DNA of 34,985 nucleotides from JBHIAG01 sp046758465 (GCA_046758465.1 JBHIAG010000012.1:1-34985), one strand, 5' to 3'; counted from the stretch's first letter, positions 9,229 through 17,024 are shown. The notes: a model not told the origin generated them from the letters alone. Program-made: numbers and translations.

Positions 9229-9245
9229 TTTAGAATTATTCTAAA
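9229..9245. promoter_or_regulatory. 17-bp palindrome between recO and pfkB (Fur/PerR-like box or paired -10s)
   Basis: TTTAGAAT-T-ATTCTAAA is a perfect 8-1-8 inverted repeat in the divergent recO/pfkB spacer. Its core differs from the Bacillus PerR box (TTATAAT-N-ATTATAA) at only two symmetric positions. Each strand also reads TAGAAT, the same hexamer as the lptFG -10, so it could instead be two facing -10 elements. I find no convincing -35 for either direction. Confidence 0.45.
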
Positions 9246-9309
9246 GTATCTGGCGCTTCCGGTGGCACCATAAATTCAGTAGAGTGGAGGCGGCACAGGG
9301 AGAAGGGTT

Positions 9310-10263
9310 GTGTTCGACGTAGTCGGCGTGGGGCTGAACGCCACCGATGTGGCCATCGAGGTGCCGCACTATCCAGAATTCAACTCCAAGGTTGAGTTTC
9401 GCCACGCCGGCTGGCAGGCGGGCGGCCAGGTCGCCACAGCGCTCGCAGTGTGTCAGCGGTTGGGGCTGAAGACCCGCTACATTGGGCGCGTCGGGGACGA
9501 CGCTTGCGGTCGTTTTCAACTGGAAAGTTTGCGCCGCGAGGGCTTCGACCTCCGGGAGGTGCGGGTGGTCGCCGACTGTCCCAACCAAGTGGCCTACATC
9601 ATCATTGACGCGGCGACGGGCGAGCGGACAATCCTGTGGCGGCGCGACCCAGGGTTGTGCATACGGCCGGAGGAGATCACGGCCGAGATGGTCACCTGCG
9701 GGCGGCTGCTGCACGTAGACGGGCACGACACAGCGGCGGTGGCGCGCGCGGCGCATTTCGCACGCCAGGCTGGGATTCCGGTTACGGCCGACGTGGATAA
9801 CATCTACCCGGGACTGGAAGCGCTGCTGGCCAACGTTGACTACTTGATCAGCTCGGCCCAGTTCCCCACCGCCTGGACGGGCGCAGGGGACTTGTTTCGG
9901 GCGCTTGAACGGCTGCGGGCAACCTACCGGATGAAGCTGGTGGCGGCGACGCTGGGGCGAGACGGGGTGCTGGCTCTGGGCGAGGCCGGCTTTCTCTACC
10001 AGCCCGGCTACGCGGTGGCGTGTCGCGACACGACCGGCGCCGGCGACGTCTTCCACGGGGCGTTCATGTACGGCCGGCTGGCGGGCTGGCCTGTCTCTCA
10101 TATCCTGGACTTCAGTTGTGCCATGGCGGGCCTGAACTGCACCGCGCTGGGGGCGCGCAGCGGCATCGCTACCCTGGCTGAGGCTGAGCGGTTGATGGCC
10201 ACGGGAGCGCGCCACCCGGCACGCTGGCGCGAGCTTCCCGCCGCGTCGAAGGCGGGGCAATGA
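9310..10263 (+). CDS. PfkB-family carbohydrate kinase
   Basis: Ribokinase/PfkB-fold kinase of 317 aa that transfers ATP phosphate to a sugar or nucleoside hydroxyl; the substrate is not predictable here. The N-terminus FDVVGVGLNATD is the first strand. GGQVATALAVCQRLG (residues 38-52) is the family's substrate-lid glycine region. The C-terminal signature DTTGAGDVFHGAF places the catalytic base at Asp236 with the anion hole TGAG. The GTG start at 9310 is supported by the purine-rich GGGAGAAGGG just upstream. The stop overlaps the rhomboid ATG (ATGA), so the two are co-translated. No sugar transporter is nearby to suggest a pathway. Confidence 0.88.
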   Translation: MFDVVGVGLNATDVAIEVPHYPEFNSKVEFRHAGWQAGGQVATALAVCQRLGLKTRYIGRVGDDACGRFQLESLRREGFDLREVRVVADCPNQVAYIIIDAATGERTILWRRDPGLCIRPEEITAEMVTCGRLLHVDGHDTAAVARAAHFARQAGIPVTADVDNIYPGLEALLANVDYLISSAQFPTAWTGAGDLFRALERLRATYRMKLVAATLGRDGVLALGEAGFLYQPGYAVACRDTTGAGDVFHGAFMYGRLAGWPVSHILDFSCAMAGLNCTALGARSGIATLAEAERLMATGARHPARWRELPAASKAGQ

Positions 10264-10961
10264 TCCCGCTGTACGACAAAAACCCGACATATTCAAAGCC
10301 CGTCGTCACCATTGCGCTGGTGGTGGTGAACGCCCTGGCGTTCTTCTACGAGCTCTCGCTGGGGGAGATGGGCCGGCGCGGATTGTTCTTCACGTTGGGG
10401 ATGGTGCCGGCGCGTGTGTTGCTCTTCCCTGCCTCGCCGGAGATCGGCGCCGGCGAAGCCTTCCTGCCGCTGCTGTCGAGCATGTTCCTGCACGGCGGTT
10501 GGCTGCATATCATTGGCAATATGTGGTTCCTGTGGATTTTCGGAGACAACATCGAAGACCGCATGGGCCACCTGCGCTACCTGGTGTTCTACCTGCTGAT
10601 GGGCGTGGTGGCGGGGCTGGCGCACACGGTGGTGAACCTCCACTCCACGGTGCCGGCGATTGGGGCAAGCGGGGCGGTTTCCGGGGTGATGGGAGCCTAC
10701 CTGCTGCTCTTCCCGCGCTCGCGCGTGGTGACGTTGGTTACGCTGGGTTTCTTCTGGTTCCGCACCGAGCTGCCGGCCTATGTAATGATCCTGTACTGGT
10801 TTGCCATCCAGCTTCTGAGCGGAACCGTGTCGCTGGCCGCCGCCGGCGAAGGCGGCGTGGCGTGGTGGGCTCACATCGGTGGCTTTGTAGCTGGGGTAGC
10901 GCTGGTGAAAGTTTTTCAGCAGCGGCAGCGCCGGCGCGTGACCTACTACGAGCCACGATAA
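10260..10961 (+). CDS. Rhomboid-family intramembrane serine protease
   Basis: Polytopic inner-membrane protease of 233 aa with six or seven hydrophobic segments. Catalytic Ser137 lies in GASGAVSG, and His205 in AWWAHIGG forms the dyad. The oxyanion segment HGGWLHIIGNMWFLW (His78, His83, Asn87) and the L1-loop-type region before it are standard for bacterial rhomboids. N-terminal MIPLYDKNP is a common start in this subfamily. It overlaps pfkB by 4 nt. The substrate is unknown and the coupling to a kinase has no obvious biochemical logic. It converges on the next gene with a 31-bp gap that has no clear terminator. Confidence 0.93.
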   Translation: MIPLYDKNPTYSKPVVTIALVVVNALAFFYELSLGEMGRRGLFFTLGMVPARVLLFPASPEIGAGEAFLPLLSSMFLHGGWLHIIGNMWFLWIFGDNIEDRMGHLRYLVFYLLMGVVAGLAHTVVNLHSTVPAIGASGAVSGVMGAYLLLFPRSRVVTLVTLGFFWFRTELPAYVMILYWFAIQLLSGTVSLAAAGEGGVAWWAHIGGFVAGVALVKVFQQRQRRRVTYYEPR

Positions 10962-10992
10962 GGGGGCGTGGTAGCAAGGAGTCAAGGGCCGC

Positions 10993-12093
10993 CTAGCCCG
11001 AAGCGGACAAGCGGGAGGCGGAGAATTTGGCACTGATGTAGTTGGCGAGCCAGTCGCCCACCTGGCGGGTTCCCAGGCTGCCGCCCAGGTCCACCGTGGT
11101 CTGGTTCTGCTGGATGGCAGCGCGCACGGCCTGCTCCACCCAGCCAGCTTCCGCGGTCAATCCCAGGTGTTCGAGGAGCATGGCGGCGGTGAGGACCGCG
11201 CCCAGGGGATTGGCACGGTTCTGGCCGGCGTACTTGGGGGCTGAGCCGTGCACAGGCTCGAACATTGCCATAGCTTCCGGATTGATGTTGCCCGAAGCGG
11301 CCAGCCCCAGGCCACCCGCCAGCGCCGCGCCCAAGTCGCTGATGATGTCGCCAAACATATTCGAGGTGACGATGACCTCGAACTGGGCCGGGTTTTTGAC
11401 CATCTGGAAGGTCAGGTTGTCGATGTAGAGGTGGCGGGAGTCGATGTCGGGGTAGCGCGCGCGCAGTTCGTGGAAGACACGCTGCCAGAGCTCGTGGCCG
11501 TAGATGAGGACGTTGGACTTGTCGCTCATCAAGAGCTTCTTGCGGCCGTGGCGGCGGGCGTACTCAAACGCAAAGCGGATGATGCGCTCAACCCCCTTGC
11601 GGGTGTTGACGTCTTCCTGGATGGCCACCTCGTCCGGCGTGCCCTTCTTGAAGTTGCCGCCCAGACCCGCGTAGAGGCCCTCGGTGTTCTCGCGGATGAT
11701 GACAAAGTCGATCTCGGCTTCCGTGCGCTCCTTCAGCGGGGTGAGGCGCGGGTCAAGCAACTTGACCGGGCGCACGTTGGCGTAGAGGTCGAGGCCGAAG
11801 CGCAGGCCGAAGAGGATGTCGGCAGCATGCTTCATGTCGGGGACGCGCGGGTCGCCCAGCGCGCCCAACAGGATGGCGTCGAAGTCGCGGCGGAGTTCGT
11901 CGAGGGCGCCTGCGGGCAGCGCGACACCTTCGCGCAAGTAGCGCTCAGCGCCCCAGTCAAACTCCACCAACTCCAAGCGATGGCCGGCAACCTGCGCCAC
12001 CGCCGCAACCACCTTGGTGGCCTCGCGGGTAACTTCGATGCCAATGCCGTCACCCGGAATGACCGCGAGGCGTTTCTGGACTGGCTGGCTCAA
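10993..12093 (-). CDS. Isopropylmalate/isocitrate dehydrogenase-family enzyme (probable LeuB type)
   Basis: NAD-dependent beta-hydroxyacid oxidative decarboxylase, 366 aa. It opens with LAVIPGDGIGIEVT and carries GALGDPRVP, LRFGLDLYANVRP (substrate arginines), the IRENTEGLYAG loop, VTSNMFGDIISDL (metal aspartates) and FEPVHGSAP with GNI for the cofactor. The overall pattern is closest to actinobacterial-type 3-isopropylmalate dehydrogenase, but isocitrate, homoisocitrate or tartrate dehydrogenase are possible since RENTEGLY also occurs there, and no leu genes are adjacent. A promoter (TTGACA at 12159-12154, TAGGTT at 12136-12131) covers the upstream part of the open frame, so I chose the in-frame TTG at 12093, preceded by a weak AACGAG. 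Confidence 0.85.
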   Translation of the reverse strand: MSQPVQKRLAVIPGDGIGIEVTREATKVVAAVAQVAGHRLELVEFDWGAERYLREGVALPAGALDELRRDFDAILLGALGDPRVPDMKHAADILFGLRFGLDLYANVRPVKLLDPRLTPLKERTEAEIDFVIIRENTEGLYAGLGGNFKKGTPDEVAIQEDVNTRKGVERIIRFAFEYARRHGRKKLLMSDKSNVLIYGHELWQRVFHELRARYPDIDSRHLYIDNLTFQMVKNPAQFEVIVTSNMFGDIISDLGAALAGGLGLAASGNINPEAMAMFEPVHGSAPKYAGQNRANPLGAVLTAAMLLEHLGLTAEAGWVEQAVRAAIQQNQTTVDLGGSLGTRQVGDWLANYISAKFSASRLSASG

Positions 12094-12130
12094 CGTGGTT
12101 TTCTCGTTACCTGGAACAGGCGAGCGTGCG

Positions 12131-12159
12131 AACCTAGCACACGCCCCTGCAGGTGTCAA
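12131..12159 (-). promoter_or_regulatory. Promoter of the isopropylmalate dehydrogenase-type gene
   Basis: On the minus strand TTGACA (12159-12154) is followed after 17 bp by TAGGTT (12136-12131), preceded by TGC. The 15-bp sequence CGGCTGATTGACACC including this -35 is identical to that upstream of the S9 peptidase gene. The promoter rules out the longest possible start of the gene (TTG at 12159). Confidence 0.6.
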
Positions 12160-12450
12160 TCAGCCGCCCCCAAAGGACATTACCTAAAAACCTCACTATA
12201 CGATAAGAGTCGCTACGCTTGTCGCGCCCCCTGTAGCGGCCTGAACGCACAGCCCGCTACGTTTTTTTGGCGGGTACGGGCTTTAGCCCGTACGCTAGGT
12301 GCAGAAACTCGCATTGGGTGGGTAGCGGCCCTGGCGGCGGGCGGGCCGCTGCATTTAGCCGGGAAGCGCTCGGCCCCAAAGAGAAACGTTCAGCGAGGTA
12401 GACGCGAACGAGGACACCGGCGCCAATGCAGCCGGGAGTTCGGTCAGGTT
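12160..12450. other. Intergenic region with nested hairpins
   Basis: I see no gene here. It holds three alternating inverted segments (CGCTAC at 12211, GTAGCG at 12233, CCGCTAC at 12254) followed by T7 at 12262-12268. Next is a 9-2-9 palindrome GTACGGGCT-TT-AGCCCGTAC at 12274-12293. A further AGCGGCCC/GGGCCGCT repeat follows near 12323-12350. The last may act as transcription terminator for the S9 peptidase gene, which ends at 12451 on the minus strand. Confidence 0.5.
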
Positions 12451-14556
12451 TCAGTTGGCGGGGGCTGGGTGGAGGTGGTCATCCAGCCATTTCATGATGT
12501 GGAGCAGGCGGGCGATGCGGTGTGAGGGCCGGCCGATGATGCGCAGGGAATGCGACTCGCCGGGCATCTGCACGAGCTTGGCGTCCACCTGGCGCACTTT
12601 GAGCGCCGTGTAGTATTGGGCGCCCTGATCAATGGGGCAGCGGTAGTCTTCCTCGCTGTGGAAGACGAGCGTGGCTGTGGTGACGTTGCCGACGTAGCTG
12701 ATGGGGGAGCGCCGCATGTAGTCCTCCTGATCCTCCCAGGGGGGCTTGCGGAACCAGCGGCGGGTAGCGGAATAGCCGATGTCACTCGTCCCGGCCCAAC
12801 TGTACCAGTTGATGACGGGCCGCTGGACGACGGCGGCGGCGAAGCGCTGCGTCTGGCCGATGGTCCAACTCGAGAGCACACCGCCACCGCTGCCGCCGAT
12901 GACGCCCAAGCGGGTCGCGTCCACATAGCCGCGCTTGAGCAGTTCATCGACGCCGACCATCAGGTCGCGGTAGTCCTCGCCGGGATAGGCATACTGGATG
13001 ATGTTGCCGAACTCCTGGCCGTAGCCGGAGCTGCCGCGGGGGTTGGGGAACAGGACCAGATAGCCCTGGCTGGCCTGCAGGGCGTACTCGTGGGCGAAGG
13101 CCTCGCCGTACATGGCGTGGGGGCCGCCGTGAATCTGGAGCAGGAGAGGATACTTCTTGCTGGGGTCGAAATCAGCCGGCTTCCAGAGCCAGGCCTGCAT
13201 CTTGCGGCCGTCGAAGGAATCGTACCAGAACATCTCGCGCGTGTAGAGTTTGCGTTCGCGCAGGAGATGGGCGTTGAGCGCGGTGAGCCAGCGCGGCTGG
13301 CGGTTTTCGAGGGTGAAGCTACAGAGGTCGTAGGGGCGCGTGATGGTGGAGAGGATTCCCGCGACGCTGCCGTTCGGGGCAAGGCTAAAAGAACGTAGGT
13401 CGTGCGCGCCGCGGGTGATGGGCCGGAGGGAGCCTTCCAGGGAAGCGAAGTACAGATTGGAGCTGCCATGATGTCCGGAGAGGAAATAGATACCACTGCT
13501 GTCGGGCGCCCACTGCATCGTCTGTCTGCCACCAAAGGGTGCGTAGGCATCCGAGTAGACGCCGCCACCAACGCTCTGGTCCCAGTCGGCGGTGAGCATC
13601 CTGAGGTTAGAGCCGTCGGCGTTCATGACATAGAGCTGAGGGAGGCTGTAGCTGTTCCAGTGCTCATCGTAGCCGCTGAAGGCGATGAAGCGCCCGTCGG
13701 GGGAAACCCGGGGGTTGCGGTCAGGGCCGCGATGGTCGGTGAGTTGCTGAATGCGACCCGTACGGACGGAGACGCTGAAAATCTCCGGGTCGTTGATGTC
13801 CCAATCCGGATTCGGGGTGCGCACGGCCGAAAAGATGAGCGCGGTGCCGTCGGCCGACCAGCGCGGGGCTCCGTGGTCGTAATCGCCGCTGGTGAGCTGA
13901 CGGGCTTCGTGCGCCCGAGGCGCACCCTGCGGGCCGCCCTTGGCCGGGATGACGAAGATATGGGTGAAGCCATTGGGGAGATAGCCCCGGGCGTCGTGGC
14001 GATAATGAAGCCGCGTGGTGACTTTGGGGGGAGCCGCCCACTCGGCGCCCTCGGGCTTGGCTGGCATGGCAACGTCGTTATCTGGGTTGTCTTTAGGCAC
14101 AAACGAGGTGAAGGCAATCGAGCCGCCGTCGGGCGACCAGGCGGGATTGCCGGCACCTTTTTCCTGGTGCGTAAGCTGGCGGGCTTCGCCGCCCTGTTCA
14201 AGGTCAAGGATGAAAATCTGGGGCTTACCGCGGCGGGTGGAGAGGAAGGCGAGCCGCTGGCCCTCGGGGGACCAGCGGGGCGCGAAGTCGCGGGCGTGGC
14301 CGCCGGTGAGCTGACGATGACCGCTGCCATCGGGCCGAATGAACCAGATGGCAGAGCGGTAGTTGTCCTTGCGCTTGTCAGCCGTAATCCGGACGTACGC
14401 GATGAGGGAACCGTCCGGGTGGATCTGCGGGTCGGCCACCCAGGTCCAAGCGAAAAGCATATCGGCGGTCAGCGGCTTGCCCGGCTGGGCCTGCGAAACC
14501 AGCGGAAGCAGGAGTGCGAGCAGGGCCGCGATAAGGGTCAGCTTTCTTGGCAACAT
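12451..14556 (-). CDS. Secreted S9-family peptidase (prolyl oligopeptidase / acylaminoacyl peptidase type)
   Basis: Serine peptidase of 701 aa. A Sec signal peptide (about residues 1-23, KLTLIAALLALLLPLVSQA) sends it to the periplasm or outside. Residues about 30-430 form a WD40/TolB-like beta-propeller with recurring motifs such as PRWSPEGQRLAFLS, NPAWSPDGGSIAFTS and PRVSPDGRFIAFSG. The C-terminal alpha/beta hydrolase domain has HGGPH for the oxyanion region and the triad Ser556 (GGSGGGV), Asp637 (EEDYRCP) and His669 (GESHSL). The nucleophile elbow reads GGSGGG rather than the usual GGSYGG. Peptide fragments or dipeptides are the likely substrates; exact specificity cannot be read from sequence. 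Expressed from its own promoter at 14592-14621. Confidence 0.92.
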   Translation of the reverse strand: MLPRKLTLIAALLALLLPLVSQAQPGKPLTADMLFAWTWVADPQIHPDGSLIAYVRITADKRKDNYRSAIWFIRPDGSGHRQLTGGHARDFAPRWSPEGQRLAFLSTRRGKPQIFILDLEQGGEARQLTHQEKGAGNPAWSPDGGSIAFTSFVPKDNPDNDVAMPAKPEGAEWAAPPKVTTRLHYRHDARGYLPNGFTHIFVIPAKGGPQGAPRAHEARQLTSGDYDHGAPRWSADGTALIFSAVRTPNPDWDINDPEIFSVSVRTGRIQQLTDHRGPDRNPRVSPDGRFIAFSGYDEHWNSYSLPQLYVMNADGSNLRMLTADWDQSVGGGVYSDAYAPFGGRQTMQWAPDSSGIYFLSGHHGSSNLYFASLEGSLRPITRGAHDLRSFSLAPNGSVAGILSTITRPYDLCSFTLENRQPRWLTALNAHLLRERKLYTREMFWYDSFDGRKMQAWLWKPADFDPSKKYPLLLQIHGGPHAMYGEAFAHEYALQASQGYLVLFPNPRGSSGYGQEFGNIIQYAYPGEDYRDLMVGVDELLKRGYVDATRLGVIGGSGGGVLSSWTIGQTQRFAAAVVQRPVINWYSWAGTSDIGYSATRRWFRKPPWEDQEDYMRRSPISYVGNVTTATLVFHSEEDYRCPIDQGAQYYTALKVRQVDAKLVQMPGESHSLRIIGRPSHRIARLLHIMKWLDDHLHPAPAN

Positions 14557-14591
14557 GGCTTAACTCCCCCAAGGAATGCAAGCTCGCGGGC

Positions 14592-14621
14592 ACGGTAGCA
14601 AACATCTCCGGGGGGTGTCAA
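14592..14621 (-). promoter_or_regulatory. Promoter of the S9 peptidase gene
   Basis: Minus-strand TTGACA (14621-14616) and TACCGT (14597-14592) are spaced 18 bp apart, with TGC before the -10. The leader of about 30 nt contains GGGGGAG, a reasonable ribosome binding site, before the ATG at 14556. The -35 lies in the same 15-bp sequence as the dehydrogenase promoter. Confidence 0.55.
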
Positions 14622-14745
14622 TCAGCCGGGGCAAAGTCAGCGAGCGAAAAGGCATGGGAAACGTTCAGCCGCCGGCCAGAGTGTCATATAGGCGCAACTG
14701 GGAGGAGCGTGGTGGGTTAGAATGGGACAGGAAGGGAGGTGGGCG

Positions 14746-15750
14746 ATGAAGTGCTGGTGGCGAGCAGGACTGCTGGCGTTGGTGGTTGTGGGGGCAGCGC
14801 CCGTGTGGGCCCAACGCTTTCAGCCGCTGGAGGAGCCGCGCTTTGTGCCGGCGGCCGAGGCTGACTTCCTGGACGACGCCGACCGCGTGCTGGGGGTGAG
14901 CGGCGCGGGCGTCGCCAAGGCCTATCCGGTCCCGATGCTCATGTGGCACCACATCGTGCACGACCGCTTGGGCGAGCTGCCCATCCTGCCCACCTGGTGA
15001 GGGCTGTGCAACACGGCCCTCGTGTTTAGGGCCGAGGTGGACGGGCAAGCGCTGCGTTTCGATTTGGCCGGGCTAATCGGGATGAACTTCGTGATGAAAG
15101 ACCGGCAGACCGGCTCGCGCTGGCAGCAGGCCACCGGCGAAGCCTTTGAAGGGCCGCTGCAGGGCCAGCGGCTGGAGCTGTATCCGTTTCTGTTGACCAC
15201 CTGGAAGGAGTGGCGGGCGCGGCATCCGGAGACACTGGCGCTGGTACCGGAACCACACCTGAGTGCACAGTACCAGCGGGCCGCGCGGATGAGAAAGCGG
15301 ATGCGCATCGGCGGCAGGCCGCCCGGCAGGCGGCCCTTGCGGGGCCTGCTGCGGGAAGACGACCGGTTGCCGGCGCGCGAGCAAGTGATGGGGCTGGAGG
15401 TCGGTGGCGGGCAGAAAGCCTACCCGCTGGCGCGGCTGAAGCAGCAGCCGGTGGTCAACGACCAGGTGGGGACGGAGCCGGTACTGGTGGTGTACGCGGC
15501 CGGCACTGAAACCACCACAGCGTTCTCGCGGCGGCTGGGCGGGCGCGTGCTGAGCTTCCGGGCGCTGGAGGCGAGCCCCGTGCAGTTGACCGACGCCGAA
15601 ACCGGTTCGGTGTGGAACAGCTACGGGGAGTGCGTGCGCGGGGAGCTGAAGGGGCAGAAGCTCGCGCCCTTGATTCCGCTGCCCTCGTTCTGGTTTTCCT
15701 GGGCAGAGTTTTTCCCGCAGACCGAAGTCTACACCGGCACCACCGATTAA
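14746..15750 (+). CDS. DUF3179-family secreted protein, predicted selenoprotein (Sec85, UxxC)
   Basis: The frame runs through a single in-frame TGA at 14998-15000 and is open on both sides (334 residues if TGA is read). A Sec signal peptide (residues 1-22, ending APVWA) predicts export. Around the TGA the protein reads AYPVPMLMWHHIVHD..LGELPILPTW-U-GLCNTALVF. DUF3179 proteins normally have TYCPLC here, so TGA replaces the first Cys of CxxC (U85, C88). The downstream half, with VMKDRQTGSRWQQATGEAF and TTWKEW, is well-preserved DUF3179 sequence. A hairpin at 15014-15034 fits a bacterial SECIS. A second, degenerate module follows (AYPLARL at about 225, with Ala251/Thr254 in place of U/C). Start 14746 has a strong GGAGGT site; the ATG at 14722 overlaps a TAGAAT -10. 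The family's function is unknown; UxxC suggests redox chemistry. The alternative is a nonsense-mutated gene. Confidence 0.8.
14998..15034 (+). promoter_or_regulatory. Candidate bacterial SECIS element after the in-frame TGA
   Basis: CGGCCCT (15014-15020) pairs with AGGGCCG (15028-15034) to give a perfect 7-bp stem with a 7-nt loop, CGUGUUU. The loop begins 20 nt after the TGA and has G as its second base. This matches the published bacterial SECIS model (loop 16-37 nt downstream, G in the first two loop positions, short upper stem). A competing 10-bp hairpin (14999-15021, loop CAA) begins within the TGA itself. Confidence 0.65.
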
Positions 15751-15971
15751 CACTTTGTAGAGTCGGCTAGAGCAAGCCACAAATAGAGCGGCAGGAAATT
15801 CTTTCCGGTGTCTTGCGGCAAGGCACCCTTCGGCTTCGCTCAGGGCGAGCAAGACCTTGCCCTGCCCCGTCCCCCCAATAGGGGCCTAGGGCTCGATGCA
15901 GAGCCGAAACGGGGTACCAGGCAGCAAGCTTTGAGCCTGCCGCGTCAAACTTGGGCGGGGGCTTAGCCACG
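15751..15971. repeat. Intergenic region with palindromic element
   Basis: No gene is visible between the convergent DUF3179 and EamA genes. GGCAAGG (15817-15823) pairs with CCTTGCC (15855-15861) around an inner hairpin, and GGCTC/GAGCC flank a 6-nt loop at 15890-15905. The 12-mer GGCAAGGCACCC (15817-15828) recurs at 19994-20005 in another palindromic spacer, suggesting a dispersed small repeat. It may also terminate transcription from both sides, though no T-run is present. Confidence 0.45.
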
Positions 15972-16856
15972 CTACCGTTCAAGCCCGCTGTCGGCGGGGC
16001 GTTGGGTGAGGTAGAGGCCACCGAGGATGGCGGCGGCGCCAGCAAGGAGTTGGGGGCTGAGGGCTTCGGAGAGGATGAGGACGCCGAGCAGGGTGGCCAA
16101 CGGGGGCTGGAGATAGGCAAAGGCAGCGACGCGGGAAGCCAGGAGGCGGGAGAGGGCATAGTAGTAGAGCAGGTAGGCAAGGACGGAACCCAGGGCCGCC
16201 ATATAGGCCAGGCTGAGCCAGGCCTGCCAGCTCACCCCAGACCAGGGAACGTCTGTCAGTTGCCAGCCGGCCAGGGGCAGGACGAGGACGGCACCTATCA
16301 GGTAGGCAAAGGTGTTCATGGTCAGGGTATCGTAGGTGCGGGCGACCTTTTTGCCGACGACGGTGTAGAGGGAAAAGGAGATGGCGGCGGCCAGGGTGAG
16401 GATGTCACCCAGGAAGGTAGGGCTGGCGGAGCCGAAGCCGTGCTCGCTGGTCAGCACGACCACGCCGAAGAAAGCCAGGCCCATGCCGAGGAGTTTGCGC
16501 GCAGTCAGGGCTTCGAGTCGCTGCCAGCGAGCCAGGAGCAGGATGAAGATGGGGCTGAGGGAGATGATGAGAGAGGAGTGGGCCACCGTGGTGTAGTTGA
16601 GGCCGACGGTGAAGCCGGTCTGGTTCAGGGCGACGCTGTAGAGGCCGAGTTCGGCGAATTTTGTCAGGTCGGCGCGGGTGAGGCGTCGGCGGTTGGGCCG
16701 GGTGAAGTAGATGGCCGCCAGGAGCGCGGCCGAAAGCCAGATGCGGAGAACGACCAGCGCAAACGGGGGGAATTCGCGCAGGGCGAACTTGCCGGCAATG
16801 AAGTTGCCCGACCAGCACAGCACTGCCACCAGGAGCAGGAGGTAAGGCGTCAGCAT
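15972..16856 (-). CDS. EamA-family (DMT superfamily) transporter
   Basis: Inner-membrane permease of 294 aa with ten predicted membrane helices in two EamA repeats (about 1-140 and 150-285). The N-terminus LTPYLLLLVAVLCWSGNFIAGKFAL has the CWSGNF signature common in the family. AYLLYYYALSRL near residue 235 is the conserved end of the second repeat. Members export or import small metabolites such as amino acids; substrate cannot be assigned. It lies 168 bp downstream of the racemase-type gene on the same strand, so co-transcription is possible but not evident; the gap holds a small CCGTG/CACGG hairpin just after the racemase stop. Confidence 0.88.
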   Translation of the reverse strand: MLTPYLLLLVAVLCWSGNFIAGKFALREFPPFALVVLRIWLSAALLAAIYFTRPNRRRLTRADLTKFAELGLYSVALNQTGFTVGLNYTTVAHSSLIISLSPIFILLLARWQRLEALTARKLLGMGLAFFGVVVLTSEHGFGSASPTFLGDILTLAAAISFSLYTVVGKKVARTYDTLTMNTFAYLIGAVLVLPLAGWQLTDVPWSGVSWQAWLSLAYMAALGSVLAYLLYYYALSRLLASRVAAFAYLQPPLATLLGVLILSEALSPQLLAGAAAILGGLYLTQRPADSGLER

Positions 16857-17024
16857 GGTCTCGCGGGCGGGCCCTGGGGCGGTGCGGCTCGGCGGGCCAG
16901 GGAACTATGCGCGCTGAGGTGCCCTGGAGCCTTGGGGCGCGTTTCTGTAGGCCGCTGTGTCGTCTTCCGCCGCCAATCTGCCGTCTTCTGCCGCCGTGCT
17001 TACACGGTTTGTGTTCGCCAAGAA

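Noticed and set aside
11248..12525. 425-codon plus-strand open frame opposite the dehydrogenase
   Set aside because: It is antisense to the dehydrogenase, its Val/Asp/Ala-rich residues mirror that gene, and it crosses the hairpin-rich spacer.
15022..15750. Separate 242-aa gene starting after the TGA
   Set aside because: It has no ribosome binding site of its own, starts in the middle of a DUF3179 strand (LVF), and is in the same frame as the upstream signal-peptide-bearing part. Readthrough as selenocysteine explains both halves.
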